From an uncultured Saprospiraceae bacterium (GTDB lineage Bacteria > Bacteroidota > Bacteroidia > Chitinophagales > Saprospiraceae): a stretch of DNA of 34,900 nt. Both the position numbers and the translations under genes were made by a program. The notes beneath the pieces are model-generated. The model saw nothing but the letters and a program-made list of their open reading frames with translations. It was not told the origin of the DNA and searched no databases. The DNA lies in contig CALGNN010000120.1 of the NCBI GenBank assembly GCA_937961455.1, positions 1 to 34,900 on the forward strand, in the 5' to 3' direction. Shown here piece after piece: positions 8,411 through 17,964 of this stretch (within the stretch, counting starts at the first letter, position 1; each line of letters opens with the position of its first letter).

Positions 8411-9844
8411 ATGGCATCGACAACAAATCAAAAGCACAATAGAATCCATTTTCTTAAGAATATTCACACTTATATAAGTTATTTATTCCCTACTGAGTCT
8501 AAAGAGACTAAGGAAGAGACCTATAAAACTTATGTACTCATTTATTCTGTTTTATTTGGAATAGGCTTGCTTTTAATTATGATGCTTCTGAATCATTTTC
8601 TACATTTTAATAGTTCAGGTGTTTACTGGCCTGCTTTGCTATTTGGAGGTATTTATCTTTTGTGTTTAAAGTTGAATATTAAACTTGCATACATAGGGAA
8701 TATAATTGCTCTTGGATTTTTTATCATAGCTGTAATTGATGCACTCAGCTCAGGAAAGATTTATTACTTAGGAATATTTTGGACCTTACTTGTTCCAATG
8801 TTTGCATTTTGTTTTGCAAATCTAAAGTCAGGTATTTTTTGGACTGGAATTGTAACGCTATATGTTTTTTTATTGTACTACTTAGAAATTAAAGCTGAGC
8901 AAAGTTCAATGGAAATGGTTTTGCAGACTCCTGAAGTCTACCTTATCGCTATTTTAGGATTGCTCTTTTATGTTGCAATGATTTTATACTTTTTTAGAAA
9001 GGGTAATAATTTGATTATTGAAGAATTGAAAGAACAAAAAGAGCTTGTCAAACAAGAACAACAGAAAACGCTTGAAAAGGCTGAAATGTTGGAAAAGCTG
9101 CAGCAGTCTCTTGTTGAGAAAAATAATGGATTGGAAGAGGCAAAACTTCTTTTGTCTAAAAAAAATCTAGAATTAGAACAATTCGCATATGCAACATCTC
9201 ATGATCTAAAGAGCCCATTGCGTACCATTATAAGTTTTTCTCAACTACTAAACAGACACCTAGATCAAAATTCTTGGAAAGATGAAAAAACAGATAAGTA
9301 TATGGATCTTATAATGACGGGATCCAATAACATGAATTCTTTTATTACAGATTTATTGGATTACGCAAGTATTGGAGTAGGTGCAAACGCTCTTGTTGAA
9401 ACAGATTTGAATGAAGTAATAGCACTAGCAAAAGAAAGTTTGCTTGAGCCAATTCAATCAACAAAGACGACGATCATTTGTGATGATCTGCCAAGGCTAA
9501 AAGTTGTTCCAATAAAGATTAATCAACTCTTTCAAAATTTGATTTCAAACGCGATCAAGTTTCGAAAAGAGGATGAGTTATTAATCCTAAAAATTTCTGC
9601 TAAGAAAAAACCTTTGAAATGGGAGTTTAGGATTGAAGATAATGGTATCGGCATCAAAGAAGATCACCTAAATAGTATATTTGAACCCTTTAAAAAACTG
9701 CACAGTCAAGATAAATATAGTGGATCTGGTATTGGTCTTTCTACCTGTCTCAAAATTGTAGATATGCATGGTGGTGAGATTTGGGCTGAGTCCGCATTTG
9801 GAGAAGGCACTTCTTTTTATTTTACAATTTCGGCTAGCTGCTAA
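8411..9844 (+). CDS. Membrane-bound sensor histidine kinase
   Basis: The 477-residue protein has about six transmembrane helices between residues 41 and 196, a charged coiled-coil linker (about 200-258) and a full kinase core. The H-box is FAYATSHDLKSPLRTI with phospho-acceptor His264. The N-box is NLISNAIKF (about 376-384), G1 is EDNGIGI (409-415), the F-box is IFEPFKKL and G2 is SGSGIGLSTCLKIV. The membrane part has no large periplasmic loop, so it may sense a membrane or intramembrane signal. The SHDLKSPL type of H-box is common in orphan Bacteroidota kinases. No response regulator is encoded in the window. The decayed kinase just upstream suggests this was once a two-kinase locus. Confidence 0.9.
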   Translation: MASTTNQKHNRIHFLKNIHTYISYLFPTESKETKEETYKTYVLIYSVLFGIGLLLIMMLLNHFLHFNSSGVYWPALLFGGIYLLCLKLNIKLAYIGNIIALGFFIIAVIDALSSGKIYYLGIFWTLLVPMFAFCFANLKSGIFWTGIVTLYVFLLYYLEIKAEQSSMEMVLQTPEVYLIAILGLLFYVAMILYFFRKGNNLIIEELKEQKELVKQEQQKTLEKAEMLEKLQQSLVEKNNGLEEAKLLLSKKNLELEQFAYATSHDLKSPLRTIISFSQLLNRHLDQNSWKDEKTDKYMDLIMTGSNNMNSFITDLLDYASIGVGANALVETDLNEVIALAKESLLEPIQSTKTTIICDDLPRLKVVPIKINQLFQNLISNAIKFRKEDELLILKISAKKKPLKWEFRIEDNGIGIKEDHLNSIFEPFKKLHSQDKYSGSGIGLSTCLKIVDMHGGEIWAESAFGEGTSFYFTISASC

Positions 9845-9879
9845 AAGTATTTAGTTAACTCGCAGATTTTTGAAAGAAC

Positions 9880-9915
9880 AAACGCCGTTCGCCTACAAAG
9901 AGCGAACCAACGTTT
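9880..9915. terminator. Hairpin between convergent genes
   Basis: A GTTCGC/GCGAAC stem (9887-9892 and 9902-9907, 9-base loop) is nested in an outer AAACG/CGTTT pair (9880-9884 and 9911-9915), with a T-rich flank on the plus side. It sits between the plus-strand kinase and the minus-strand barrel gene, so it is a plausible shared bidirectional terminator. Confidence 0.5.
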
Positions 9916-10031
9916 TACACTTTATACTAATTATTTCCTTTTTAGAATACTGACATTCTTATTCCATCTTTGCAATCTTAAGTTTGTTGAAAGAATAAGT
10001 AATTATGAAGAAGGTATTTGCTACTTATGTT

Positions 10032-10745
10032 CTAGAATCTAAACAAATTGTAAGTAAAATTAAAATGAAGGCCTCTTGATGTAATGGATCCAGGAGAAGT
10101 AAATCCATCTACAGTCTCTCCCGTGAGTTCCTTTAAAGAAGCATTATAGGCAACAGATAAGAACATATTTTTATAAGCGATGCCTAACTCAGGAATGAGC
10201 CCAATTCCACTACTTTTATAATCGGTAAAAATTTCTGTTTCTATATTGTTTGTTATGGCTAAGGGCACATCGCCTAATTCAACCTCTTGCGTTAAATAGG
10301 CTATGCCCAACTTTGCATAGGGTTTTATACCTTCACCTTTTGGTGCATATGTAAAGTTTAAAAGCATGTGCATATTTGCTAAAGCCCCATTTTGTAAATA
10401 ACCATCAATGGTTTGATTATTAACCCTAGCATCTCTAATAAAGTTGGCTTTCGCAAATGCACTATTAAATCCTAAGCCCACATAAAATTTATCAGAAAGA
10501 GCATAGTCTAATGAAGTTAAAAGATTTATTCCTTGTTTAATTTCAGGACTGTAGGTAGCTCCAGAAAAAGAAACACCATCACTATTGCTACCATTCGTAA
10601 AGACGACTCCATTTTCATTTATATTTGGTTGATACAATCCAGCACCAATTTTTAAACTAAATTTTTTTTGGCTATTTCCTTGAGCGAAAATACTTGTACA
10701 TGTGAAATAAAATGAACAAGCAATTAATAAATAGATTTTTTTCAT
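10032..10745 (-). CDS. Outer-membrane beta-barrel protein (PorT/OmpW-like fold)
   Basis: The 237-residue product has a signal peptide (about residues 1-21, ending IFAQ). The mature part is a series of amphipathic strands: FSLKIGAGLYQPNI, YVGLGFNSAFAKANF, KPYAKLGIAYLTQEVEL, GLIPELGIAYKNMFLSVAYN. It ends in an aromatic strand, LHFNFTYNLFRF, as expected for barrels folded by the BAM complex. It stands alone between the plus-strand kinase and the uronan operon. No ligand or transport role can be read from the sequence. It is of the same general type as the barrel at 269-802, without obvious close similarity. Confidence 0.7.
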   Translation of the reverse strand: MKKIYLLIACSFYFTCTSIFAQGNSQKKFSLKIGAGLYQPNINENGVVFTNGSNSDGVSFSGATYSPEIKQGINLLTSLDYALSDKFYVGLGFNSAFAKANFIRDARVNNQTIDGYLQNGALANMHMLLNFTYAPKGEGIKPYAKLGIAYLTQEVELGDVPLAITNNIETEIFTDYKSSGIGLIPELGIAYKNMFLSVAYNASLKELTGETVDGFTSPGSITSRGLHFNFTYNLFRF

Positions 10746-10974
10746 TTCGAATTGATTTTGTTATTGAAGTAATATTTTCAAAACCATATATCGAAACCGT
10801 GGAAGAGGTTACCCTTTGTTCATATTTTTTTATAGATCTATGACAATGACAAAGCCCTAACTGCTACTTTTTAAATATTTTACCCTTTTATTTTGCAAGT
10901 ATTAATGCTTCATGCAATAGAACTACATTTTGAGTAATGATAAAAATGAAGTATGGAAATACAAGGCCTTACTT

Positions 10975-13056
10975 TTAGTATTTGGGTTTATAGCAGATTG
11001 ATTTTATTACATGACCTCGCTTATTACTAATCTTTGAAATCCACTTGCCTTGCGTATTAATATCTTTATAATGAATGTCATGTTTATCCGAGAATAAAAA
11101 TATTTCAGTATGTGTCCCTGACTTGATTTTCACTCCACTGCATCCGTCTCCAAAAATCCTATGTATGTTAAGAGGTTCAGTGGCTTCGTCTTCTATCGTA
11201 CCTTTGGGTTGAAGGACATGAAGAAAGTGCAAGTTTTTGGACTGATTGGAGTTTTCGATTTTAAGCGTCTGGAGACTGATGCGTCGTATATCATTTGGCC
11301 GCTGAGGTGTCATAATCTCTTCTATCAAAGTCTCGGTGACCTCGTCCACTGTGTCCACAGGAAACATAGCAAATACATTTAATGCTCCTCTTCCATCTTG
11401 AATTTCAAAATGATTCTCGGATAACTTTTTGGCTTGTTTTTCAGAGTGCATGCGCCAAGTGTAGGTATGCTCCAGATCACTCTTTAGTTCGTCGAGTATA
11501 ATAAAATAACCCAACTGACTATTAATGATGTGACGTGCAATACGTTTTAATTGCAGCTTTGGATCATACATTTTACTTGCTTCTCCAACTGCATAAATAT
11601 ATTCATCCTTAGCGGTGAATGCTTCGATACATGCACTAGCTGTTTCAGGCACATCTCGCCAAACATTGTGAATGCCTTTACAATTAAGATCGAATCTTTC
11701 TGGATCGCTAAGATCTCCTTCCTCCCAAATTTTTTCACCTATACAGCCCTTGCCATCCACTGTAATCAAATTATGTATCTCTGCTCTCGAAGTTCGATTG
11801 TAGCCTTCGTCCATTGCTAGTAAGGCGCCACGGTGTATAAGTGTGAAGTGATTGAAGTCAACATGATAATGAGTTAAGCTCCGTGTACGCCAATTATTCT
11901 TTTTGTTGATCTCCCAGCTAATTTTCCATTGTTTGTGGCCTCCAGGTGGGCTGGTCTTAAAAGAAAGATGCGTCGCATCTTTATCCCAGCCAGAGCGCAT
12001 TACTACCAATCCTAAATCTGGAAAATATTTATGCAAGGGAAGCTCATTGGGCGATAGTGGTTTGATGGATGGATTATACCACAATAACTCTAAAAAGGCT
12101 TCTGGAAGAATGCCTGGAAATATTTTACTTTGAGAAGCTTCCCTAAACAAAAATTTGGTGCGCACCAATTCTGCTAGCCATTGGGCATATCGATTTTGAC
12201 ACTCTGCAGCCAATTTGTAATAAGCGCATATGGAGTGAGAACTCCTTCTATCATGCACATCACCGAAAGGAATGTTCTCTTCCCAATTAGGGGCTGATTG
12301 ATAAAGCCGAAAGTAAAAAGTATTTTTAAGAAAGTCGGATTCGAAATAATTGGGCCCACCATCTTTACGGATGAGGTGGGCAGTCGTTAAGAAAAATTTC
12401 ATTGCATATCTCCAATAGCCTGTTCCTTCATAGTTGGAACCATCCTCGGGCAAGTATTGGAATACAGTTTTAAAATTTTCTTTTATTGTGTTAATCCATT
12501 GTTCTGCACCTTTATATTCCTTTCTAATGGCGTAAGCAGTGGTCAATAATCCTGTATAGTTGATCCAATTATGATTTTGCCAATAATCTGTTGACCAACA
12601 ATTGCCTTTATTATCTTCACCGTAGTTAAAAATTTTGTTTCCTTGAAGGATGAGTTTAGTAAGGAAGGTTTTGCGTTCTTCGTTTGTCAAATCTTCTTTG
12701 ATCCAATCGTAAGACAAACCTAAGCCATAAAGCAACCAGGATGCACTCAAATCCACATCCACCAAAAATCCATATCCCCAAACTTCATAGCCAGTTGCTG
12801 TAAAGATCCACCGCTTCGCTTCTTGTAAATAATGCTCTTGTCCTGTTAGACGATAAGCCAGGCTTAGATTGGCAGCTGCCATTCCCATATATGTAATGCT
12901 AGTAGGAGGGGGATCGCTTGAAAGAACTTCATTGTAATAAGGTCGACACTGTTCAATAAGCCTATTGAAGTGTTCATGGTGTGTGGTATGGAGTTGTGAC
13001 TTGAGCTGTTCTAAGCGATCATCAATGAGTAGGTAATCCATGTACTTATTTTGCAT
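10975..13056 (-). CDS. Heparinase II/III-fold polysaccharide lyase, probable cytoplasmic oligo-alginate (exo)lyase
   Basis: From the ATG at 13054-13056 the protein has 693 residues; the frame stays open upstream only to non-ATG codons inside the symporter gene. A second ATG at 13039-13041 would avoid the 11-base overlap with that gene. There is no signal peptide. An alpha-toroid occupies the first half, with WQNHNWINYTG (Asn/His pair near residues 161-162) and EGTGYWRYAM (Tyr near 214). The C-terminal half is the heparinase II/III beta-domain, with HYHVDFNHFTLIHRGALLAMD and HNLITVDG. Asn, His and Tyr at these places are the catalytic residues of PL15/PL17/PL21-type lyases. A cytoplasmic location resembles PL15 oligo-alginate lyases that release unsaturated monomers. 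The symporter and reductase genes support alginate; heparin- or other uronan-derived oligomers remain possible. Confidence 0.85.
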   Translation of the reverse strand: MQNKYMDYLLIDDRLEQLKSQLHTTHHEHFNRLIEQCRPYYNEVLSSDPPPTSITYMGMAAANLSLAYRLTGQEHYLQEAKRWIFTATGYEVWGYGFLVDVDLSASWLLYGLGLSYDWIKEDLTNEERKTFLTKLILQGNKIFNYGEDNKGNCWSTDYWQNHNWINYTGLLTTAYAIRKEYKGAEQWINTIKENFKTVFQYLPEDGSNYEGTGYWRYAMKFFLTTAHLIRKDGGPNYFESDFLKNTFYFRLYQSAPNWEENIPFGDVHDRRSSHSICAYYKLAAECQNRYAQWLAELVRTKFLFREASQSKIFPGILPEAFLELLWYNPSIKPLSPNELPLHKYFPDLGLVVMRSGWDKDATHLSFKTSPPGGHKQWKISWEINKKNNWRTRSLTHYHVDFNHFTLIHRGALLAMDEGYNRTSRAEIHNLITVDGKGCIGEKIWEEGDLSDPERFDLNCKGIHNVWRDVPETASACIEAFTAKDEYIYAVGEASKMYDPKLQLKRIARHIINSQLGYFIILDELKSDLEHTYTWRMHSEKQAKKLSENHFEIQDGRGALNVFAMFPVDTVDEVTETLIEEIMTPQRPNDIRRISLQTLKIENSNQSKNLHFLHVLQPKGTIEDEATEPLNIHRIFGDGCSGVKIKSGTHTEIFLFSDKHDIHYKDINTQGKWISKISNKRGHVIKSICYKPKY

Positions 13057-14818
13057 TTTTTTGTTTTCCCAATCTGAGCATCCAGAAGCTGATTCCACCA
13101 ATAACGACCACCAAGCTCAAGATAGCCAAGCGTCCTTCAATTGGATTGGGGATGAATAAGAGTAAAGCAATAAAGCAAGTGATGGCTACACCAAACCCAC
13201 CTATAGCAGTTAATTGTCGTAGGTCATTACCTTGACCAATTTCTTTTTCGAAATCAATCGGAGTTTTCATCAAAGTAAAAAATTGATCGACTTTTTTTCT
13301 GTGAACAGATTCCTTTGTAGGAGCAAATAACATTGACACAAAAAAACCTAGTGTACCTGCTCCAAATACACCGAATAATTTTTGTTGGTAATTCCAGTGA
13401 AAGTCTTTACTAATGGTCTCTGTAAATCCTAAACTACTTATTGGTACTTCGAAGAATGCAAGACAAGAAACAATAAAAGCAAAACCTATTGATAATAAGC
13501 CTGCCCAAGAGGGTGTGTGCCTGAAAAACAAGCCCCACAGAAGTGGCACTGCTATGGGTACCGCTAAAAGTGCTCCTACATCTAACATTATTTCAAAGAT
13601 GCCTTTCCCTTCTTGTTGGGCAAAATATAAAGCCAATATAATAATCAAGGCACCCAAAAACCAAGTATATAGCCTTCCTATTCGCAACAGTTGTGTTTCA
13701 TCTTTTGGTTGCCAACGAAGCTTTTTGGATAACTTTGGGTAAATATCTTTTATTAGAATCGCGACATTGGTATTCAGTCCGGTATCCATTGAACTCATTG
13801 TCGCTGTTAAAATTGCCACCACGATCATGCCTACCAATCCGACAGGAAGTAAACTGATACTGGCTATGGCATAACTCGCTTCGCTTGGTTTACTAATGTC
13901 GATGGCCATAACGGTGTCGTGAAAGAGTAGACGAGCGGTAATCGGAGGAAGGAACCAAATAAAACTTCCTGCAAGCAATAATACGGATGCCAATAGTGCT
14001 GCTTTTTTTGCCTCACGTCCGTCTTTAACGGAAAAATAACGAGGAGCAGCATTAAGAGAATTGTAAACTAGAAATTGTTTAACCATGATTGCACTAATCC
14101 ATCCCCATGTATAAGCGCCTGCAAATAATTCAACAGAATTGACCATTTTATATGCTTCGCTAAGTCCTGCCGCTTTTACTGACTCAAATAAATTTTTGAT
14201 GCCTCCCAATTTGTCTAAGCAGATCCAAGCAATGACTATAGTTAATGGTACCAATATCAACCCTTGTAAAAAGTCAGTTGCCATTACAGCCCAACGACCT
14301 CCTGTTGCAGAATAAATTAAGACTACTACTCCACAAAGAATAATTACATAATTAATATTATAACCGAATACGGCGGAGCAAAAAATACCCAAGCTATAAA
14401 GCGCCATTGAGGAATAAAGAATTCGAACAGGCACTTCATACAAGGCGTAAAAATTACGGGTGGTTTCTCCGAAACGTAAAGAAATAGCTTCAGGAAGTGT
14501 AGTAACTCGTAATTGCCTCAGCCAAGGAGCGAGGAACAGAAAATTCATAAAGTAACCTAAAGAACTTCCTAAGAAGAGAAACATGACCGAGTAACCTGCT
14601 TCATAAGCCATTCCAGCTGCTCCTGTAAATGTCCAAGCAGTAAAACTTCCCATAAATGCACTGGTGCCCACCAACCACCAAGTTCCTTTTGATCCTCCTT
14701 TAAAATAGTCGGCGGTATTGGCGGAGAAGTTTTTAAACACCAGACCCACTACTACCGTCAAAACCAAATAACAGGCTATTACAAAATACTCTATTCCTGA
14801 AATTTCTATTCCTGACAT
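13046..14818 (-). CDS. Sodium/solute symporter (SSS family), probable uronate oligosaccharide importer
   Basis: The 590-residue protein has about 13-14 transmembrane helices and typical SSS sequence: ADYFKGGSKGTWWLVGTSAFM near residues 36-56, the GAAGMAYEAG turn, LPEAISLRFG, YSATGGRWAVMATDFLQG near 170, and ATMSSMDTGLNTN near 340, which corresponds to the sodium-site helix. SSS proteins couple inward sodium flow to sugar, amino acid or organic acid uptake. Here the gene lies 27 bases after the reductase gene and overlaps or abuts the lyase gene. SSS-type transporters are known to carry oligo-alginate and its monomer in marine Vibrio, which fits this neighbourhood. The exact substrate is inferred from the operon only. 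Confidence 0.88.
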   Translation of the reverse strand: MSGIEISGIEYFVIACYLVLTVVVGLVFKNFSANTADYFKGGSKGTWWLVGTSAFMGSFTAWTFTGAAGMAYEAGYSVMFLFLGSSLGYFMNFLFLAPWLRQLRVTTLPEAISLRFGETTRNFYALYEVPVRILYSSMALYSLGIFCSAVFGYNINYVIILCGVVVLIYSATGGRWAVMATDFLQGLILVPLTIVIAWICLDKLGGIKNLFESVKAAGLSEAYKMVNSVELFAGAYTWGWISAIMVKQFLVYNSLNAAPRYFSVKDGREAKKAALLASVLLLAGSFIWFLPPITARLLFHDTVMAIDISKPSEASYAIASISLLPVGLVGMIVVAILTATMSSMDTGLNTNVAILIKDIYPKLSKKLRWQPKDETQLLRIGRLYTWFLGALIIILALYFAQQEGKGIFEIMLDVGALLAVPIAVPLLWGLFFRHTPSWAGLLSIGFAFIVSCLAFFEVPISSLGFTETISKDFHWNYQQKLFGVFGAGTLGFFVSMLFAPTKESVHRKKVDQFFTLMKTPIDFEKEIGQGNDLRQLTAIGGFGVAITCFIALLLFIPNPIEGRLAILSLVVVIGGISFWMLRLGKQKNAK

Positions 14819-14845
14819 TGATTGTTTTGAATTTTCATTCTGGAT

Positions 14846-15616
14846 TTACCTACCCATCCAGCCTCCGTCTACCGTCATGATACTTCCGTTCATATAATCT
14901 GATGCAGCAGAGCTAAGGTACACAATAGGACCTTTAAAGTCTTCCGGTTTCCCCCATCTTCCAGCAGGAATTCTTGCAAGTATGGCTTTTGCTCGTTCGG
15001 GATTGCTTCTTAAGTTTTTGGTGTTGTCAGTTGCAATATACCCAGGTGCAATGGCATTTACCTGCACACCTTTACCAGCCCACTCATTGGCGAAAGCCAT
15101 TGTCAATTGCCCTATGGCTCCTTTACTGGCTGCATATCCGGGGACCGTTATTCCACCTTGATAAGTCAGTAAAGAGGCAGTAAATATGATCTTCCCATTT
15201 CCTCTCAATACCATTTCTTTTCCTATTTCTCGTGTCAGTATAAATTGCGCAGATTGGTTGACAGCAATGACATGATCCCAAAGTTCGTCACCATGTTCTA
15301 TTGCTGGTGCGCGTTTGATAGTTCCAGCATTATTAACCAAAATATCAATTGACTTATTTTCTAATTTTACTTTTTGGATAAATGCATAGAGTGCATCTCG
15401 ATCTCCAAAATCACAAGCATAACTCTTGAATGATTTACCCAATGCAGTAATGGCTTGTTCAACCTCGCTACCTGTTTTTTCAAGGCTGGCACTCACACCA
15501 ATAATATCTGCTCCTGCCTCGGCAAGTGCAATGGCCATAGCCTTCCCTATACCTCTTTTACAACCAGTAACCAAAGCTGTTTTGCCTTCAATACGAAATT
15601 TATCTATGATATTCAT
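14846..15616 (-). CDS. kduD: KduD-like SDR oxidoreductase, probable uronate reductase (DEH reductase)
   Basis: The 256-residue cytoplasmic short-chain dehydrogenase has the cofactor motif TGCKRGIG (residues 17-24), NNAG (95-98) and catalytic Ser148, Tyr161 and Lys165 (TVPGYAASKG). The C-terminal part, NAIAPGYIATDNT followed by RIPAGRWGKPEDF and VDGGW, is characteristic of the 2-deoxy-D-gluconate 3-dehydrogenase (KduD) group. In pectin pathways KduD acts on 2,5-diketo-3-deoxygluconate. In alginate loci close relatives reduce 4-deoxy-L-erythro-5-hexoseulose uronate to 2-keto-3-deoxygluconate. The neighbouring symporter and lyase favour the alginate reaction. It is the first gene of the three-gene operon. 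The kinase and aldolase needed to finish the pathway (KdgK, KdgA) are not in the window. Confidence 0.88.
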   Translation of the reverse strand: MNIIDKFRIEGKTALVTGCKRGIGKAMAIALAEAGADIIGVSASLEKTGSEVEQAITALGKSFKSYACDFGDRDALYAFIQKVKLENKSIDILVNNAGTIKRAPAIEHGDELWDHVIAVNQSAQFILTREIGKEMVLRGNGKIIFTASLLTYQGGITVPGYAASKGAIGQLTMAFANEWAGKGVQVNAIAPGYIATDNTKNLRSNPERAKAILARIPAGRWGKPEDFKGPIVYLSSAASDYMNGSIMTVDGGWMGR

Positions 15617-15696
15617 TTTTAAATGTTTGCTGCTAAAGTCATTCTAAAGCTAGCTGTTTTATAAAATAAACTAATAGGACAGTAATATTTTTCATT

Positions 15697-16860
15697 TTAA
15701 CGTTTTGTATATTCTTTAAATATTTCAGCCCAATCATCATCGTAAAATTCACCTTTTTTTAGTCCATTTCTTATGATAATATAATTTGTCTTAGGATTAA
15801 TAAATATGAATTGTCCCATATGTCCATTTGCCATTATTGAAGGATTTATCGTATTGTCAGGCAATGTCCACCAGAAGTGACCATAACCCCATTCTCTATC
15901 TTCAAACACCTTAATTTTACTAATGGTCTTTGTAAATGCTGTTAGTAAATCCTTATCTAAAATTTGATGGTTGTTGTATGCGCCTTCATTAAGTAGAAGC
16001 CTAGCTATTTTAGCCATATCAATAGGAGTAGCCATAAACCCACTTTCCATTTTTTCAAATCCCTTTTCATCGGTACTCCACTGTGCTTCAAATTCTGCAC
16101 CTATTTTTTTCCAAAAATGTTCCTCTATAAATGCAGAGAGTTTCATGTTTGTTGCTCGCTCCATAATTAAACCCAATAACAAAGGGTTGTAGTTATTGTA
16201 TAAAAATTCTGCATCAGGTGCTTTAGCTATTTTTGATTTTTTGATTGCAACTTTTCTCAAGTTTGGATGATAGTAGGTCATAGGACTATCTCTATTTAGC
16301 CATGGAAAACTTGTTTTTGGCGAGTACTTTATTCCTGATTTCATCCTAAGTAAATCACCAATGGTAATTTTTTTAAAGTCTTTATTTCTCTCTAGTAGTT
16401 CGGGAATAAAAGTTGTAATGGATTCGCTTGTACTCTTAATATATCCAAGTTCAATTGCCTTTATAGTCGCCAAAGACAAAATAGATTTAGAAACTGAAAA
16501 TGTGTTTTGAAGCTGCGCTCTTTTATTATGATCGAAATAATTTTCGACAAGAATGGAGTCGTTTCTTATTACAAGAAAAGCATAGGTTCCTCTTTCTTTC
16601 AAAAATTCTTTAAAATCATTTTTTTCAATGATGTCCGCCAACTTGTGTAATTCATGCTTTGATTTTTGTTCGTGCAATTGATGGAAATGAAATACTTCAT
16701 TATTAGGAGAAATTAAATAACTATCAAATTTTTCATAATCATTATAGTCTGAATCTTGCCATGCAAGTACTCGATAGGTATATTTTGGAGAATAGCATGA
16801 AAATAACAAAGCAGCTAGTACAATGAAACATAAGCTTGAATATTTAAAAGCGTTCTTCAT
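15697..16860 (-). CDS. Serine hydrolase lipoprotein of the beta-lactamase/class C fold
   Basis: The 387-residue product has a lipoprotein signal (VLAALLFSCYS, lipid-bearing Cys22). The beta-lactamase-related fold shows the SxxK motif TFSVSKS with Ser122 and Lys125, a Tyr-x-Asn element in FLYNNYNPLL, and a late HMG in place of KTG (NGHMGQFIF). This pattern is typical of the large 6-aminohexanoate-dimer hydrolase/EstB-like group, which hydrolyses esters or amides, rather than of true antibiotic-inactivating enzymes. It should sit on the periplasmic face of a membrane. It is encoded just upstream of the reductase of the uronan operon, 80 bases apart on the same strand, but no functional link is evident. 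Confidence 0.85.
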   Translation of the reverse strand: MKNAFKYSSLCFIVLAALLFSCYSPKYTYRVLAWQDSDYNDYEKFDSYLISPNNEVFHFHQLHEQKSKHELHKLADIIEKNDFKEFLKERGTYAFLVIRNDSILVENYFDHNKRAQLQNTFSVSKSILSLATIKAIELGYIKSTSESITTFIPELLERNKDFKKITIGDLLRMKSGIKYSPKTSFPWLNRDSPMTYYHPNLRKVAIKKSKIAKAPDAEFLYNNYNPLLLGLIMERATNMKLSAFIEEHFWKKIGAEFEAQWSTDEKGFEKMESGFMATPIDMAKIARLLLNEGAYNNHQILDKDLLTAFTKTISKIKVFEDREWGYGHFWWTLPDNTINPSIMANGHMGQFIFINPKTNYIIIRNGLKKGEFYDDDWAEIFKEYTKR

Positions 16861-17013
16861 AGTTGATTGATTTTCAAGCTTAGCAAAGTATAGTTATTCC
16901 AAAATTTGTTGCCGTCATTTTTGTGTTTTTCATTGTAATCAATGCAAAGTATATACCGCGTATTATCCCAGAGCGAGTAATAATTTTTTATGGATAATTA
17001 TATTGCACTTTTT

Positions 17014-17964
17014 CTATTTTTCAATCCAATATTCATTTGCCACTTTAAACATTTTATTAGCCTTATTCTTTTCATTTATGGAATATAAAACTAAACCTGT
17101 CGCAACAAGCTGAATTAATCCCCAATGCCAAATCGAAACTTTATTCAAACCAGTAATTTTACTTAAGAGATCTAATCGTTGGTTAGTTTTTATTTTACAG
17201 TTTAGGAGTAATTCATCAATCCATTCTCTCATTAATACTCCAAGGTCGTATTCTGGCTCACAAACAATTCCATCAGGATCAATAAAGCTATAGTCGTTTT
17301 CATCTTTACCGAGATTCTTTAATATATTCTTATTATGAGCATCTCCATGAACTAAGACACAATTTTTAAAGTCAAGATTATTTCTTCTTTCTAGAATAAC
17401 CTTATCAACTTTATTTTTTAATTCTGGTGAATAGGGTTCTTTATATTCCTTCCATGATTTGTCAATAAAATTTTGAAACCAATCTAAAATTTCTGTTCCA
17501 TATATAAGTCCTTGAGTTGGCTTATCTATCTTTTTCCAAGATTTTACTAATGTAGTTGATATAATCTTGATTTGCTCTTTTATTGGATAATCAAAATCTG
17601 ATAATGGTTTACCAAGCTTTTCAAGGATGGCATATCCTAAAGCTTGATCTTTAATTAATAGCTTTACGTATCCATTTCCATTTGCAAGTTCTAAAGCTGC
17701 TAATTCTTTTTGAAAGTCTAGTTCGGTTTCATGGTCATTGAATGAAATTTTGGTGACGAATTCTTCACCCTTGATATTTTTAACCACACAAGTAAAGGCA
17801 CTTGTTCCACCTTCTAATGTTTTACTAAAACTTAATTGATGTTTAGTGTTAATGATCTCAAGGATTTTTTTGACATGTTCGATGATTTCTTCGACGTTTT
17901 TGTCTTGCCCAATTTTTCTTTGTTGAATACTCGATAAATGTATGTCAGTTTCGGAATTTTTCAT
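17014..17964 (-). CDS. APH(6)/hydroxyurea-kinase-like phosphotransferase
   Basis: I chose the ATG at 17962-17964 (MKNSETDIHL, 316 residues); the frame also extends 7 codons to a TTG. The protein kinase-like fold has a probable ATP-binding Lys in EFVTKISF, the Brenner motif LVHGDAHNKNIL near residues 204-215, and the metal-binding FIDPDGIVCEPEYDLG. The DPDG form and the EYDLGVLMREW block are those of the aminoglycoside/hydroxyurea kinase family (PF04655), which includes streptomycin 6-kinases. Chromosomal members in environmental bacteria often phosphorylate other small molecules, so drug resistance should not be assumed. The gene stands alone, with no mobile element or resistance gene next to it. 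Confidence 0.78.
   Translation of the reverse strand: MKNSETDIHLSSIQQRKIGQDKNVEEIIEHVKKILEIINTKHQLSFSKTLEGGTSAFTCVVKNIKGEEFVTKISFNDHETELDFQKELAALELANGNGYVKLLIKDQALGYAILEKLGKPLSDFDYPIKEQIKIISTTLVKSWKKIDKPTQGLIYGTEILDWFQNFIDKSWKEYKEPYSPELKNKVDKVILERRNNLDFKNCVLVHGDAHNKNILKNLGKDENDYSFIDPDGIVCEPEYDLGVLMREWIDELLLNCKIKTNQRLDLLSKITGLNKVSIWHWGLIQLVATGLVLYSINEKNKANKMFKVANEYWIEK

Noticed and set aside
11161-12362. Several 60-90 codon frames on both strands within the lyase gene
   Set aside because: All are alternative frames of the lyase, whose conserved motifs run through the region without a break.
15697-16860. Beta-lactamase resistance gene
   Set aside because: The SxxK/YxN/HxG pattern and lipoprotein anchor fit the EstB/6-aminohexanoate hydrolase-like group; there is no KTG triad or resistance context.
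17014-17964. Mobile aminoglycoside resistance gene
   Set aside because: The fold fits APH(6)-like kinases, but base composition matches the neighbours and no transposase, integron or other resistance gene is nearby.
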